Part shown: in pieces, positions 1 to 8,528 of the stretch
Numbering within the stretch: position 1 is the stretch's first letter
Layout: every line of letters starts with the position of its first letter
NCBI RefSeq assembly: GCF_035917975.1
Contig: NZ_CP109130.1
Span: 4,030,001-4,094,000, forward strand
Origin: Streptosporangium sp. NBC_01756
GTDB lineage: Bacteria > Actinomycetota > Actinomycetes > Streptosporangiales > Streptosporangiaceae
Direction: 5' to 3'
DNA: 64,000 nucleotides
Program-made: the position numbers and the translations under genes
Notes under the pieces: generated by a model
Database searches by the model: none
Told to the model about the DNA's origin: nothing
What the model saw: only the letters and a program-made list of their open reading frames with translations

Positions 1-3000
1 GGCTCTGGTTGGTGATCGTGCGCGACCAGGTCACCTTGCCGTCGGCCGGGCCGAAGTACTCGGTGCGGGAGACCGGCATGCGCAGTGCCCCGCCGTACGG
101 CATGCGGCCCGGCTCCTCACCGGTGGAGGACTCCCCGTACTCCCAGCCGCTGGTGTCCGGCTGGTCGGCGTGGTAGTTCGCGTCGATCCGGACGAGATCC
201 TTGGCGTCGACCTTCTCCGGTCTGGCGGGCACCTTGCCCCGTTCGTCGTAGCGCAGCCGGTAGACGACGTCGGGCCCGCTGTACGGCTCCAGCCGGAGCG
301 AGACGGGTCCCTTGTCCAGTGCGGCGCGCAGGTCGCGCCCTTCCGCCGCGCTCAGACCGAGGCTCCGGAACGCAGACCAGCCGCCGGCCGGTATGCGCGG
401 CCGCCCTCCCTTGACGTCGAGGTAGCCGAGCACACCCGCCGCGCCGCGCCGGGAGGCGTTCCGGGCCGCGTCGTCCATCATCGCGCCCGCGTCGACGTAG
501 GGGGTGGCGCCGTCGGCGACGGGGATCCCGGCCAGTACGAGCTTGCCGGTCACGTCGAGGCCGTCGAAGTCCTCCGCTCTGCCCTGCCCCACGGAGACCA
601 CGGGTTGGGTCGTGACGCCCGTCAGGCTGTCACGCATGGTGTCGAGGTCGTAGGCGGGATGGAGCGCGAGCCTGCCCGCCGTGGCGGCGGCCAGCACGGT
701 GGGTTCGAGGGTCCACTGGTGCGACAGCCGCAGCTTGCCCGTCTTGACCGAGGGGACCGGGGTCACGTAGAGGTCCTGGCCGCCGGCGGCACCGCCGTAC
801 AGCGAGACGGGGTAGGTACGGTCGGTGAACGTCCGCACGTACCACGTGTGCCCGCCGCCGTCGGTGGGCTCTTTGGTGATCGGCCTGGTCGGCACGGTCT
901 TGCGGGCGTCCAGGGTGAGGTCCTGGTCCCCGTCCAGGGTCACGTTCTCGATCACCCAGCTGTTGCGGTTGCTGATCCGGGTCTCCCCGGCGACGCCGAT
1001 CACCTCGTAGTCGCCCGCGGGGAGGTAGAGCTCACCGGTGCCGGAGAAGTCGAGGTGGAGGACGTAGTAGCCGTACGGGTTGAACGGGTCTTCCGGACTG
1101 TTCGGCCGCTTCAGCGGGATCGCGTAGACGACGGGCTCGGCCTGGTAACCGGGGAAGAACTCCTTGGTCCCGTAGGAGTTGACCAGCGAGATCCCGAGGC
1201 GGTGCGTGGCGGGGCCGGTGTAGTAGCTGAACGGCGTGACGAGCCGGATGTCGCCGCTGTTCGCGGTGACCCAGCCGCCGTAGGCACCCATCGGTCCCGC
1301 GGTGGGGTCGATCGTGAGATCGACGGTGGCGGTGCCGTTCGCGGGGACGGTGACACTCTGGGAGCCGAGGCGGATCGCCCCGTCGGGTGCCGGCTTGCCG
1401 CTCCAGCCGCGGGTGACCGGCGCGACGGCGAGCGTGACGGCCTCGGTGCCGGTGTTGCGGTAGGTGACCTGCCGGGTGACGGAGGTCTTGCCGAGGATGT
1501 GGAAGTCGACGACGGAGGTCGCGAACACCTGCTGGGTGACCGCGCGGGCCACGTTCACCCGGCCGCCGCCCTGCTCGAACCAGTTGTGGTCGTCGTTCCG
1601 CTCGGCGGTCGAGACCAGCGCGTCGCGTAGTTCCCCGGCGTTCCACTCGGGGTGCTGCTGGGCCAGGATCGCGGCCGCTCCGGCCACGTGCGGGGTCGCC
1701 ATGGAGGTGCCGCTGTTCGCGGTGTACCGGTCGCTGCCCGGGACCGGTGGCACGGTGGAGTCGGCCGAGCGGGCGGCCACGATGTTCACCCCCGGGGCGA
1801 CGATGTTCGGCTTGACCGCCGCGTCGCCGAGGCGCGGGCCCTTGCTGGAGAACTCGGCCAGGGTCGTCCCGGTGGTCTTGTCCACGGCGCCTACGGCGAG
1901 GGCCTGCTCGGCCGCCGCGGGAACGCCCACGGTGAGCGGGTCGGAGTCGTTGCCCGCCGCGGTGACGAACAGCGTGCCGTATTTCTTGGTGAGCTCGTTG
2001 AGGGCCTGGCTCATCGGGTCGGTGCCGTCACCGCAGCAGGAGCCCAGGCTCATGTTGACCACGTCGGCGCCCTGTTCGGCGGCCCATTCCATGCCGGCGA
2101 TCGCCCAGGACCAGTCCCCGCTGCCGCCGTCGTTGAGCACCTTGCCGACCAGCAGGGACGCGCCGGGCGCGACACCTCGGTACTTCCCGCCGGACGCGTC
2201 ACCCGAGCCCGCGATCGTGGAGGCGACGTGGGTGCCGTGGCCTTGCGCGTCGGCGATGCCGGGGGCGTCGGAGAAGTTCTTGCTCGCGACGATCCGGCCG
2301 GCGAAGTCCGGATGGCCGGCGTCGATGCCGGTGTCGAGGACGGCGACCTTGGTCCCCTTGCCGTCGAAGCCCCGCTCCCAGCCGGTGGGCGCGCCGATGA
2401 GCGGGACGCTCTCATCGAGGGACATGTCGATCCGGCGGTCCAGCCAGACCTTGGCGATGCCGCTCGCCGACCTGTCGACGGACTTCTCGTCGGCGCGGAG
2501 TGCCGCCCAGAACGTGTCCGCCTCGCCGGCGCGCACCGTGACCGCGGCACCCTTGATGATGTCGAGCGGGCGGACGTCCTCGCTGGCGGGCAGGGCGTCC
2601 GCGGCCGTCGTGAGGGCGGATGCGGTGGGCTTGCCGGTATAGGTGATGAGCAGCGGGATCGTGTCGGTGCGTTTCTCCCGCGCCAGTGTCTCGACGTCGA
2701 ACAGTTCGTCGTCAAGGACTCCGGAGGAGACCAGCACCGCGGCGTCCGACGGCAGGACCAGGTATCCCCCGTCCCGGCCGGGAAGCGTGGCGAACGTGAT
2801 GGGCGTGCCGTCGGGCCGGGGGGCCTCCCGGATGTTGATCGAAGGGATGCCGCTTTCCGACGGCGTGTATTCGACGACGTCGCCGGTGATCAGCGTGACG
2901 GTGACGCCACCGGCCGGCTGGTTCTCAGCGGGCTCGGTCGTTTTGGTGGGTGGCTGGTTCTCAGCGGGTTCGGTCGTTCCGGTGGGTGGCTGGTTCTCAG

Positions 3001-3115
3001 CGGGTTCGGTCGTTCCGATGGGTGGCTGACCGAGCGGTTCGGCGGAGCTGGGCGCGACACCGGCGGTGAGCGCCAGCGCGATGCCGGCCAGGACCGTCGT
3101 GAGCCGGGTGTGCAT
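1..3115 (-). CDS. Secreted subtilisin-like serine protease (S8 family), 3' end outside window
   Basis: Open minus-strand frame of about 1038 codons running off the left edge, so the C-terminus is missing. It begins with a signal peptide (MHTRLTTVLAGIALALTAG), followed by a Pro/Thr/Glu-rich linker of three 12-residue repeats and a propeptide. The S8 catalytic triad is intact: Asp in LDTGID near residue 260, His in GHGTHVA near 292 and Ser in GTSMATPHVAGAA near 470. The region after the catalytic domain looks like beta-sandwich and PA-type insert sequence. Known role of the family: extracellular proteolysis. The ATG at 3115 was chosen because it opens the signal peptide; a GAGGG lies about 14 nt upstream. 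A CelR/CebR-like operator lies 107 bp upstream, which suggests carbohydrate-responsive control. The long plus-strand frames here are mirror-image artefacts. Confidence 0.93.
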   Translation of the reverse strand, partial: MHTRLTTVLAGIALALTAGVAPSSAEPLGQPPIGTTEPAENQPPTGTTEPAENQPPTKTTEPAENQPAGGVTVTLITGDVVEYTPSESGIPSINIREAPRPDGTPITFATLPGRDGGYLVLPSDAAVLVSSGVLDDELFDVETLAREKRTDTIPLLITYTGKPTASALTTAADALPASEDVRPLDIIKGAAVTVRAGEADTFWAALRADEKSVDRSASGIAKVWLDRRIDMSLDESVPLIGAPTGWERGFDGKGTKVAVLDTGIDAGHPDFAGRIVASKNFSDAPGIADAQGHGTHVASTIAGSGDASGGKYRGVAPGASLLVGKVLNDGGSGDWSWAIAGMEWAAEQGADVVNMSLGSCCGDGTDPMSQALNELTKKYGTLFVTAAGNDSDPLTVGVPAAAEQALAVGAVDKTTGTTLAEFSSKGPRLGDAAVKPNIVAPGVNIVAARSADSTVPPVPGSDRYTANSGTSMATPHVAGAAAILAQQHPEWNAGELRDALVSTAERNDDHNWFEQGGGRVNVARAVTQQVFATSVVDFHILGKTSVTRQVTYRNTGTEAVTLAVAPVTRGWSGKPAPDGAIRLGSQSVTVPANGTATVDLTIDPTAGPMGAYGGWVTANSGDIRLVTPFSYYTGPATHRLGISLVNSYGTKEFFPGYQAEPVVYAIPLKRPNSPEDPFNPYGYYVLHLDFSGTGELYLPAGDYEVIGVAGETRISNRNSWVIENVTLDGDQDLTLDARKTVPTRPITKEPTDGGGHTWYVRTFTDRTYPVSLYGGAAGGQDLYVTPVPSVKTGKLRLSHQWTLEPTVLAAATAGRLALHPAYDLDTMRDSLTGVTTQPVVSVGQGRAEDFDGLDVTGKLVLAGIPVADGATPYVDAGAMMDDAARNASRRGAAGVLGYLDVKGGRPRIPAGGWSAFRSLGLSAAEGRDLRAALDKGPVSLRLEPYSGPDVVYRLRYDERGKVPARPEKVDAKDLVRIDANYHADQPDTSGWEYGESSTGEEPGRMPYGGALRMPVSRTEYFGPADGKVTWSRTITNQS
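2916..3023 (-). repeat. Three tandem 36-bp units in the protease linker
   Basis: Three head-to-tail 36-bp units (2916-2951, 2952-2987, 2988-3023) with a few substitutions. They encode AENQPPTGTTEP-like repeats between the signal peptide and propeptide. Length variation here would preserve the reading frame. Confidence 0.9.
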
Positions 3116-3221
3116 GTGGGGCAAGATTTCCCTCTCGATCCACGGTGAGCGGGGAGCCGTTTCCCGCCGGGGTGGCCGGCCGCAGACGGTGAGAGGTGAT
3201 CGGTCGCCTCGCACCGATCTA

Positions 3222-3235
3222 TGGGAGCGCTCCCA
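3222..3235. promoter_or_regulatory. CelR/CebR-type palindromic operator
   Basis: The perfect 14-bp palindrome TGGGAGCGCTCCCA. This is the published binding site of the LacI-family regulators CelR (Thermobifida fusca) and CebR (Streptomyces), which control cellulase and cellobiose-uptake genes. It sits 107 bp upstream of the protease start codon. Match seen directly; regulation is inference. Confidence 0.75.
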
Positions 3236-3257
3236 CGCTTCAAGATCTATTTTCCTA

Positions 3258-3282
3258 GATCACTTATATCAACCAAGTGATC
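3258..3282. promoter_or_regulatory. AT-rich promoter region with inverted repeat
   Basis: The 3116-3486 intergenic region is AT-rich between about 3240 and 3315. It holds GATCACTT (3258-3265) and its inverted copy AAGTGATC (3275-3282), 9 bp apart. Probably part of the protease promoter or a second operator. No gene is visible in 3116-3486. Confidence 0.35.
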
Positions 3283-3486
3283 GAATTGTTGGCAAATTTG
3301 GTGTATTCGGGCGACCCGAATTGACCACTCGGGGTGACGGTCGTCAGCACGACCGTGACTCGGATCCGGTACGGAGCCCGGCTGGCCGAGGACGCCGGCG
3401 CCCGGTCGGACAAGCTCGCCCGACCGGCTGTCACCCGGCCTGTGCCGTCGGGTCCGTCGGCGGTGCGGAACCGCGAGCTCGGTCGC

Positions 3487-4044
3487 TCACGACCGAGGGT
3501 CCGAAGTGAGGTCGTAGACGAGGAGGCCGTCGTCCCGAAGACGGGCGCCGGCCGTCGGCTGGTGCCCGGTGAGCCGCCCGTCCTGTCCCAGATGGAGAAC
3601 GGGGACATCGTGGACGAGAACGGCGTAGTCGGCGATGATCCGCCGATGGCAGCGCCACCACAGGGCCTCGCTGCACATGATCGCGGTGCGTGCGGTCGCG
3701 GCCTGACGCAACAGCTCGTCCACGGCGGTCAGGAACTCCGGCCGGCGGGCGTATCCGGCGTATCCGCGGAAGGAGGCATTGCGCCAGAAGGTGTCAGGCG
3801 AGTCCGGAGCCGCCCGGCGGAAGCCGCCCAGGCGTTTCTCCCACCGGTATGTGATCTCTTCGACCGGCATCCACGCACTCAGCGCGTCCCTGCCCACGTC
3901 CGGGACATGCCGGCTGCCCGGAGCGGTGCGGACGTCGACCACGGCCTCGACGCCGGCGCCGTGCAGCAGAGCGGTCAGCCGCGCACGGGTCGCGGTGCTG
4001 TGTCCGAAGGTGAGCAGCACGGGCGAGGCAGGGCGCGGACACAT
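3487..4044 (-). CDS. DUF488 family protein
   Basis: 185 aa, the usual length for DUF488. It starts with the family's LLTFGHST motif, has VVDVRTAPGSR, and carries the conserved CSEALWWRCHRRIIADY block near residues 119-135 (Cys, Glu, two Arg and Asp typical of the family). Biochemical role unknown; members are often found near redox or nucleic-acid genes. It follows the cupin gene by 11 bp on the same strand, so the two are probably cotranscribed. The ATG at 4044 gives a standard N-terminus. Confidence 0.85.
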   Translation of the reverse strand: MCPRPASPVLLTFGHSTATRARLTALLHGAGVEAVVDVRTAPGSRHVPDVGRDALSAWMPVEEITYRWEKRLGGFRRAAPDSPDTFWRNASFRGYAGYARRPEFLTAVDELLRQAATARTAIMCSEALWWRCHRRIIADYAVLVHDVPVLHLGQDGRLTGHQPTAGARLRDDGLLVYDLTSDPRS

Positions 4045-4055
4045 CCGACGGGCGG

Positions 4056-4394
4056 TCAGAGCCGCTTGGCGACGGACAGGAGGAAAGCGGTGTCTTCCAG
4101 CGCCTCCACGCTGTGGCGTGCCGGAGGTATGGCGAGCAGGTCGCCGGGCCGCGCGTCCCAGGTGGTGTCGCCGCTGCGCAACCGCAGCCGGCCGCGCAGG
4201 ACGAGCAGCGTCGCCTCACCGGGACTGTCGTGTTCGGCGAGGACGGCACCACCGGTCAGCACGAGGAGGGTCTGGCGGAGCACGTGATCGTGCCCGCCGT
4301 AGACGGTCTCGGCGCTGCGTCCGGTGGAAGCGGCCGCGGCGCGTTCGAGATGCTCACGGACCAGGGCGTCCAGCGAGAGTTTCCTCATGATCAT
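4056..4394 (-). CDS. Small cupin-domain protein
   Basis: 112 aa single-domain cupin. After an N-terminal helix (residues 1-30) come the cupin strands, with GEATLLVLRGRLRLRSGDTTW and PGDLLAIPPARHSVEALED. The last contains the H of cupin motif 2, but motif 1 has EHDSPGEAT in place of the usual HxH, so metal binding may be partial. Such small cupins are sugar- or metal-binding or regulatory proteins. It lies just upstream of DUF488 in an apparent two-gene operon. Confidence 0.8.
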   Translation of the reverse strand: MIMRKLSLDALVREHLERAAAASTGRSAETVYGGHDHVLRQTLLVLTGGAVLAEHDSPGEATLLVLRGRLRLRSGDTTWDARPGDLLAIPPARHSVEALEDTAFLLSVAKRL

Positions 4395-4420
4395 GAGTGT
4401 GGCATCGGAGGGTGACCGAT

Positions 4421-4462
4421 GGCGGTTGCCACGCGATCACTGGCGGTTGCCACGCGACCACG
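4421..4462. repeat. Tandem 21-bp duplication
   Basis: Two adjacent 21-bp copies (4421-4441 and 4442-4462) differing at one base, upstream of the cupin gene. No gene is seen between 4395 and 4606. Probably a replication-slippage product. Confidence 0.7.
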
Positions 4463-4606
4463 GCCGACAGCGGACCCCGGCGGCGACCGGGTGCCCAGAC
4501 CCTCGCCACGACAGCGACCGGAGTGCCCGGATCCTCACCACGGCGGGCGCCGCCCTCGCCCGTGCGACGGCGGCGAAGTCCGGGACCGTGATCCAGGCTG
4601 TGGCCG

Positions 4607-5272
4607 CTAGCGCTTCCTGCGCTCCAGCCGCCTGCGCACGCTCGCCGCGTCGGCGGGGTTGAGCGCGTCACCCGCGTCAAGCACCCGCGGCAGCAGATCG
4701 GGCTCGGTCGTCAGGGCGCGGAAGAACAACTCGACCGTCACCCCGTGCTCCGGCCGGGAGACGACCTCGATGTCGTCGCCCGCCTTGATCTCCCCTGGCT
4801 CGATGACGCGGAGATAGGCGCCGGGCCGTGCGGCCTGTGTGAACCGCTTGACCCACCCCTTCTCCGCCAACCAGCCCGCGAAGGTGCGGCACGGAATACG
4901 CGGAGAGGTCACTTCGAGGACCAGGCTCGCCCCGATCCGCCACCGCTCGCCGATCGACGCGCCGTTGACGTCGAGGCCGGAGGTGGTGAGGTTCTCACCG
5001 AACACACCGTTGGACAGCTCGCGCCCGAGCTCCTTCTCCCACGCGGTGAGGTCCTCGCGTGCGAAGGCGTACACCGCCTGGTGATCGCCGCCGTGGTGCC
5101 GGAGGTCGCCCACCGTGTCTCCCGCGACCCCGGAGCCTGCCGTACCCCGCGGTCCGGGGGCCGCCACGGCGACCGAGCCGCCCACGGGACGTTTGTCGAT
5201 CCCGGTGACATCAGTGGAGGTGTAGTCGGCGGTGTGCGGGTGGGCGAGGTTCACCGAGAGAAGTCGAGCCAT
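4607..5272 (-). CDS. MOSC domain protein (YiiM-like)
   Basis: 221 aa from the ATG at 5272 (MARLLSVNLAHP); an upstream ATG adds an unrelated-looking 24-residue tail. The MOSC core is complete: FGENLTTSGLDVNG near residue 100, then IGERWRIG, and the conserved Cys in SPRIPCRTFAGWL near 145. A helical C-terminal segment typical of YiiM follows. MOSC proteins bind molybdenum cofactor or sulfur carriers; YiiM homologs act in reduction or detoxification of N-hydroxylated compounds. It stands alone, with an AT-rich promoter region at 5273-5330. Confidence 0.85.
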   Translation of the reverse strand: MARLLSVNLAHPHTADYTSTDVTGIDKRPVGGSVAVAAPGPRGTAGSGVAGDTVGDLRHHGGDHQAVYAFAREDLTAWEKELGRELSNGVFGENLTTSGLDVNGASIGERWRIGASLVLEVTSPRIPCRTFAGWLAEKGWVKRFTQAARPGAYLRVIEPGEIKAGDDIEVVSRPEHGVTVELFFRALTTEPDLLPRVLDAGDALNPADAASVRRRLERRKR

Positions 5273-5453
5273 AGTTTTCACTGTATGTGGGGATATAAGG
5301 GGATTATTTGTCCGGCGGACAGCCCTGTATGGCACGCATGGCATGACGGTTGCGCTGTAGCCGCACGGCCACGACCTCTACGGGCTCCAGGCCCCGACGG
5401 CGGCGGACGGCGGTGGCCAAGGGGCGGCGCAGCGGTGGCGACGACGACGCGTG

Positions 5454-5660
5454 CTAGGGGATGTTCGCACGGATCAGGGCTTTTGCAACGGCCTGAGCCT
5501 GCTGCAGCCGTTCTCCCAGCTTTCGCGTCCGTTCGGCCAGATGCCGTGCATCATGGCGGTCATCATCCAACCGTTCTTCCGGCTCCCGGAGCCGGTCGAT
5601 CGTCGGCTGCGCCACCGCCTGCCCGCCGTCGTCGGGGCGGAAGTGGCTCTGGTCGTCCAT
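5454..5660 (-). CDS. Small charged helical hypothetical protein
   Basis: 68 aa starting at ATG 5660, preceded by a strong Shine-Dalgarno run (AAGGGGGAAGG). Rich in Arg, Asp, Glu and Gln, with heptad-like spacing in residues 20-60 (LREPEERLDDD, LAERTRKLGERLQQAQ), so probably one long helix or coiled coil. No family recognised. The frame extends upstream to 5747, but the ribosome-binding site decides the start. Confidence 0.5.
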   Translation of the reverse strand: MDDQSHFRPDDGGQAVAQPTIDRLREPEERLDDDRHDARHLAERTRKLGERLQQAQAVAKALIRANIP

Positions 5661-5804
5661 CGGACCTTCCCCCTTGTCGGTCCACACCTGTCTCAGCACT
5701 GGCTGATCTCGGCCGGAGTACCCCCTGGGAACGGTCCCAAAACTCACCCTCGCATCATGGCCGTGCGGCCCCCGAACAGGCCGAAACCAACGCCGAGGCT
5801 TCCG

Positions 5805-5880
5805 GCCCGCACCCGAGGCGGGTCAGGCCGTACGGCGAGCGAGCCCGCACCCGAGGCAGGTCAGGCCGTACGGCGAGCGA
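5805..5880. repeat. Tandem 38-bp duplication at a gene end
   Basis: Two adjacent 38-bp units (5805-5842, 5843-5880) with one difference. The second overlaps the last codons and stop of the methyltransferase gene, so the unit is a duplicated copy of that gene's 3' end. Confidence 0.85.
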
Positions 5881-6511
5881 GGAGGTGTGCCTGTGGGAAG
5901 CCCCGCTGGGGATCCTCGCCGGGAGCGCAGATCAGCCGGGCGACCTCGGCGATCCCGGCCTTGAGCAGCAACTCGGCCACGTGGTCGGGCGAATACCGAT
6001 AGGCGAGGGACACTTTGTGGTCGAACGCCTCCGCCGGCTCGGCGGGGTGGTCGTATGCCTGGAAGGCGAGCAGCAGGTGGCCGCCGGGCGCGAGCACACG
6101 GTGGAACTCGGCGAGCGTTTCGGGAAGCCGCTCGGGCGGGGTGTGGATGATCGAGTAGTTGGCGAGCACCCCGGCGAGGGAGGCGTCCTCCACCTCAAGG
6201 GCACCCATCAACCCCACCTCGAAGCGGATCCCCGGATGGGCACTGCGGGCGAGCGCGATCATCTCCGGTGACAGATCGACGCCGAAGGCGGTGACGCCGA
6301 GGGAGCGGAGATACGCGGTGATGTGGCCGGGGCCGCACCCCACATCCGCCACCAGACCGTCACCGGCGGCCCGGACCAGCTCGGCGAAGACGGGGATCAT
6401 CGCATGGTTGAGCGGGCCGGCATGAAAAAGCTTGGGGATGCTCTCGGCGTAGAGGGCGGAGGCGGTGTCGTAGGCGGCTCGGGTGGCGGTAAGGAAGTCC
6501 GGCTCGGTCAT
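5861..6511 (-). CDS. Class I SAM-dependent methyltransferase
   Basis: 216 aa Rossmann methyltransferase. Motif I is VADVGCGPGH near residue 55, the acidic loop of motif II is GVDLSPEMI near 80, and motif IV/V include NYSIIHTP and FHRVLAPGGHLLLAF. Belongs to the methyltransf_11/25 group acting on small molecules; the substrate is unknown. The ATG at 6511 gives MTEPDFLTATRAAYD, typical of the group. The 3' end lies in a tandem duplication that did not disrupt the frame. Confidence 0.88.
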   Translation of the reverse strand: MTEPDFLTATRAAYDTASALYAESIPKLFHAGPLNHAMIPVFAELVRAAGDGLVADVGCGPGHITAYLRSLGVTAFGVDLSPEMIALARSAHPGIRFEVGLMGALEVEDASLAGVLANYSIIHTPPERLPETLAEFHRVLAPGGHLLLAFQAYDHPAEPAEAFDHKVSLAYRYSPDHVAELLLKAGIAEVARLICAPGEDPQRGFPQAHLLARRTA

Positions 6512-6611
6512 GGGAAGCCATGGTAGGAGATCACCGAGACCCGCCGGCCCTGCTGGTACGTCTGATCTTGCCGCTCAGCAGGAACACAGCACCAGGGCCG
6601 AAGGGCCGATG

Positions 6612-6957
6612 TCACTTGGCGTGCGGATAGGCGGCCATGGTGTTGGCGGAGTCGTCCCAGAACAGCCCGTAGCCGGCGTAGTCGCTGAAGGGGACCGCCC
6701 CGTGCTCGCTGTCCTTGGCCTCGCCGGTGGCGACGTCGATCACGACCGATGCCTTGGACCCGTTACCGTCCAAGGCGACGCTGCCGAAGGCGACGCCGTC
6801 GTCGGTCACGCCGGTCAGGTGGACCGGCTTGTCCTGATCGGTCTCCTCGAAGCAGTGGCCGGTGCCCTTCTCCAGGTCGAAGACCGTGTGACTCCGGACG
6901 AGATAGCGTCCGGAGTCGGAGAGGGCCGCGCCTTCGGCGTCGTCAATGTCAGATCTC
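6612..6957 (-). pseudogene. 5'-truncated propeller-like protein fragment
   Basis: The frame reads DDAEGAALSDSGRYLVRSH ... VFDLEKGTGHCFEE ... GYGLFWDDSANTMAAYPHAK, ending at 6612. It resembles the last blades of a WD40/PQQ-like beta-propeller. The N-terminal part is missing: sequence becomes unrelated at about 6957, next to the tRNA-Thr fragment at 6988. The truncation therefore coincides with the border of the integrated-element region. Family assignment is tentative. Confidence 0.55.
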
Positions 6958-6987
6958 CACGGTATGAGGGAGGGTCACTCTGATCCG

Positions 6988-7033
6988 GGAGCCGCCTTGG
7001 GGAATCGAACTCCAGGCCTCTTTCTTACGAGTG
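6988..7033 (-). other. tRNA-Thr 3'-half remnant (degenerate att site)
   Basis: About 46 bp matching the 3' half of the intact tRNA-Thr at 15142-15218 with about five substitutions in the T-arm/variable region. It is the outermost of three tRNA-Thr copies and marks the left limit of the stacked elements. It cannot form a tRNA. Confidence 0.7.
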
Positions 7034-7080
7034 GGCGGCACCGCGCAGGTTGGCGAACGCTCGCCCTGGTCGTGCGGTAG

Positions 7081-7152
7081 GTACAGGCCGGTGGGATGTG
7101 ATCGTGTAAGGCGGTATCGCTTTACCGGACTGCCGTCCAGCACCTCGATGGA
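7081..7152 (+). repeat. Promoter/operator segment, copy 1 of 3
   Basis: Diverged copy of a ~72-bp segment also present at 11720-11793 and 14757-14831. Shared features are GATGTGATCG, a degenerate GCTGTAC-type dyad and a CACCTCG before an ATG. In this copy the following frame is only nine codons (7148-7174), so whatever gene it drove is gone. Confidence 0.55.
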
Positions 7153-7204
7153 CACATCCGGCAACGCCTCCTGATGATCTCTGGTGCGGCATAAACTCAC
7201 TGTC

Positions 7205-7441
7205 ATGAGCGCGGCCCCTGAAGAGTACGACGACCTTCACCGCCTGGTTGACCGCTTGACCCTGAACCAGGCGCGAGCCCTGCGTGCTGTCGCGCTGGAA
7301 CTCGTCGAAAGCGAACCTGCGCCACCTACCGAAGCGCATGGCCGACGACGACGGCTGTCGTTCGCCGGAATCATCGCCGACGAGCCGGACAGCGCCCGAC
7401 GCTCAGAGGAAATCCTCCTTGACCGGTTCCGGACCAGCTAG
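7205..7441 (+). CDS. Antitoxin of a PIN-type toxin-antitoxin pair
   Basis: 78 aa. The N-terminal helices (EEYDDLHRLVDRLTLNQARALRAVALELV) are typical of actinobacterial antitoxins preceding PIN toxins; the C-terminal part (FAGIIADEPDSARRSEEIL) is the likely toxin-binding tail. The start ATG at 7205 is in frame with an earlier TTG-type start, but fits the family better. Its stop overlaps the toxin's GTG start by one base (TAGTG), indicating translational coupling. The partner toxin is broken. Confidence 0.8.
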   Translation: MSAAPEEYDDLHRLVDRLTLNQARALRAVALELVESEPAPPTEAHGRRRRLSFAGIIADEPDSARRSEEILLDRFRTS

Positions 7442-7851
7442 TGCTGATCTGCGACACCGGCCTCCTGTACGCAGCGATGAACCGCAAAGACCAGGATCAT
7501 GCCCGCTGCCTCGATCGCCTCGAAACATACCCAGGCCCCCTGATCCTCCCCGGCCCGGTTCTGGCAGAAGTCTGCTGACTACTGGAATCACGGATAGGAC
7601 CGGCCGCGGAAGCCGACTTCCTGCAGTCCATCGTGGACGGCGAGCTGGCCATGGAGCCACTGACCATCGCCGATGTCACCAGGATGAAAGCCCTGGTGGT
7701 GAAGTACGCGAACTTCCCCCTAGGCGCGGTGGACGCCGCCGTGATCGCAGTCGCGGAGAGACTCGCTGTCCGGGAGATCGCCACCATCGACCACCGCCAT
7801 TTCGGAGCCGTGAAAAACTCCCACGGCAGTCACTTCACGCTCCTGCCGTAA
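7441..7851 (+). pseudogene. VapC-like PIN-domain toxin with in-frame stop
   Basis: From GTG 7441 the frame reads LICDTGLLYAAMNRKDQDH up to LAEVC, then an in-frame TGA at 7576-7578. The same frame resumes (LLESRIGPAAEADF ...) to a TAA at 7849. All four PIN acidic positions are recognisable: Asp in CDTG, Glu in LAEVC, Asp in GAVDAAVIAVAE and Asp in TIDHRHF. The family normally has Trp or Tyr at the stop position, so a single TGG-to-TGA change is enough. Without readthrough only 45 residues are made. RNase activity would be lost while the antitoxin remains. Confidence 0.85.
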
Positions 7852-7930
7852 CTGTCGCTCCTTTCACCTGTCGATCTCCTTGGCCCGCATCGTGCCACAC
7901 AATCGCCAAAGACTTTCCAGGATGGCCTCG

Positions 7931-7995
7931 GAGGGTCTTTGACCTGCTGCGCGGCTGAGCGGACTCGAACTCCTGGCCTTCGATCCGTGGCCAGT
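7931..7995 (-). other. tRNA-Arg-like 3'-half scar A
   Basis: Reads like a decayed terminator plus the 3' half of a tRNA-Arg (T-arm and anticodon-arm order preserved, several substitutions). About three quarters identical to the scar at 14651-14715. Probably an old attachment-site remnant. The rest of 7852-8470 holds no recognisable gene. Confidence 0.4.
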
Positions 7996-8470
7996 TTGAG
8001 ATTGTCGATGGGTGCCCACAAATGTCAGAGAACCCATTCCAGTGGGCGAGGTCCCGGCCGTAGGGCCTCGGCGAAGTCGACGAACATGTCGCGATGTCCG
8101 TTTCGGGATTGCTGGACAAGCTCAGCGCGCACACCACGGCAGGACTGTTAGGAGTGGTCATGCCTGGGTGATGGCTCGATCAGCCTGTCCTTGGCCGGTG
8201 TCCTGGGCGAAACGCTGTGTCCGCAGCTATCCAGGCGGCACCCACCCATAAGGCGGCTGTCCGGAATCATCATGGCCCCTCATCACACAGTCGTAGGCGA
8301 TCGGCGCGATGGGTGAGTGAACCGCACAAGTGCGCGCAACGATCAGCGTGAACGTCTTCGCCACGCCCCCGGGCAGTGATCGCTTAGCCAAGGGAACACC
8401 GCCGGCACATGACGTCCAGCGCAGGTGCCAAGCCTCCGAAGACTCCTGGTGCCCTCCCCTCTCGCATATT

Positions 8471-8505
8471 TTTGAACGATAGTTCTAGTTGTACTATCGT
8501 TCAAA
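8471..8505. promoter_or_regulatory. 13-bp inverted-repeat operator upstream of MFS gene
   Basis: Perfect arms TTTGAACGATAGT (8471-8483) and its complement (8493-8505) with a 9-bp spacer, 23 bp upstream of the MFS start codon. The length and position suit a TetR-family operator; the obvious ligand is the TetR encoded downstream at 10095. Repression is inference. Confidence 0.75.
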
Positions 8506-8528
8506 TAGTCCCAGCGAGGGAGGACGTC

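Noticed and set aside
170..3148. Two long plus-strand frames (about 490 codons each) opposite the protease
   Set aside because: They mirror the minus-strand subtilase frame, show no domain and have implausible composition; the minus strand has the full catalytic triad.
7576..7578. TGA in the PIN toxin read as selenocysteine or reassigned Trp
   Set aside because: No SECIS-like structure was seen and TGA is a normal stop throughout the window; a nonsense mutation is simpler.
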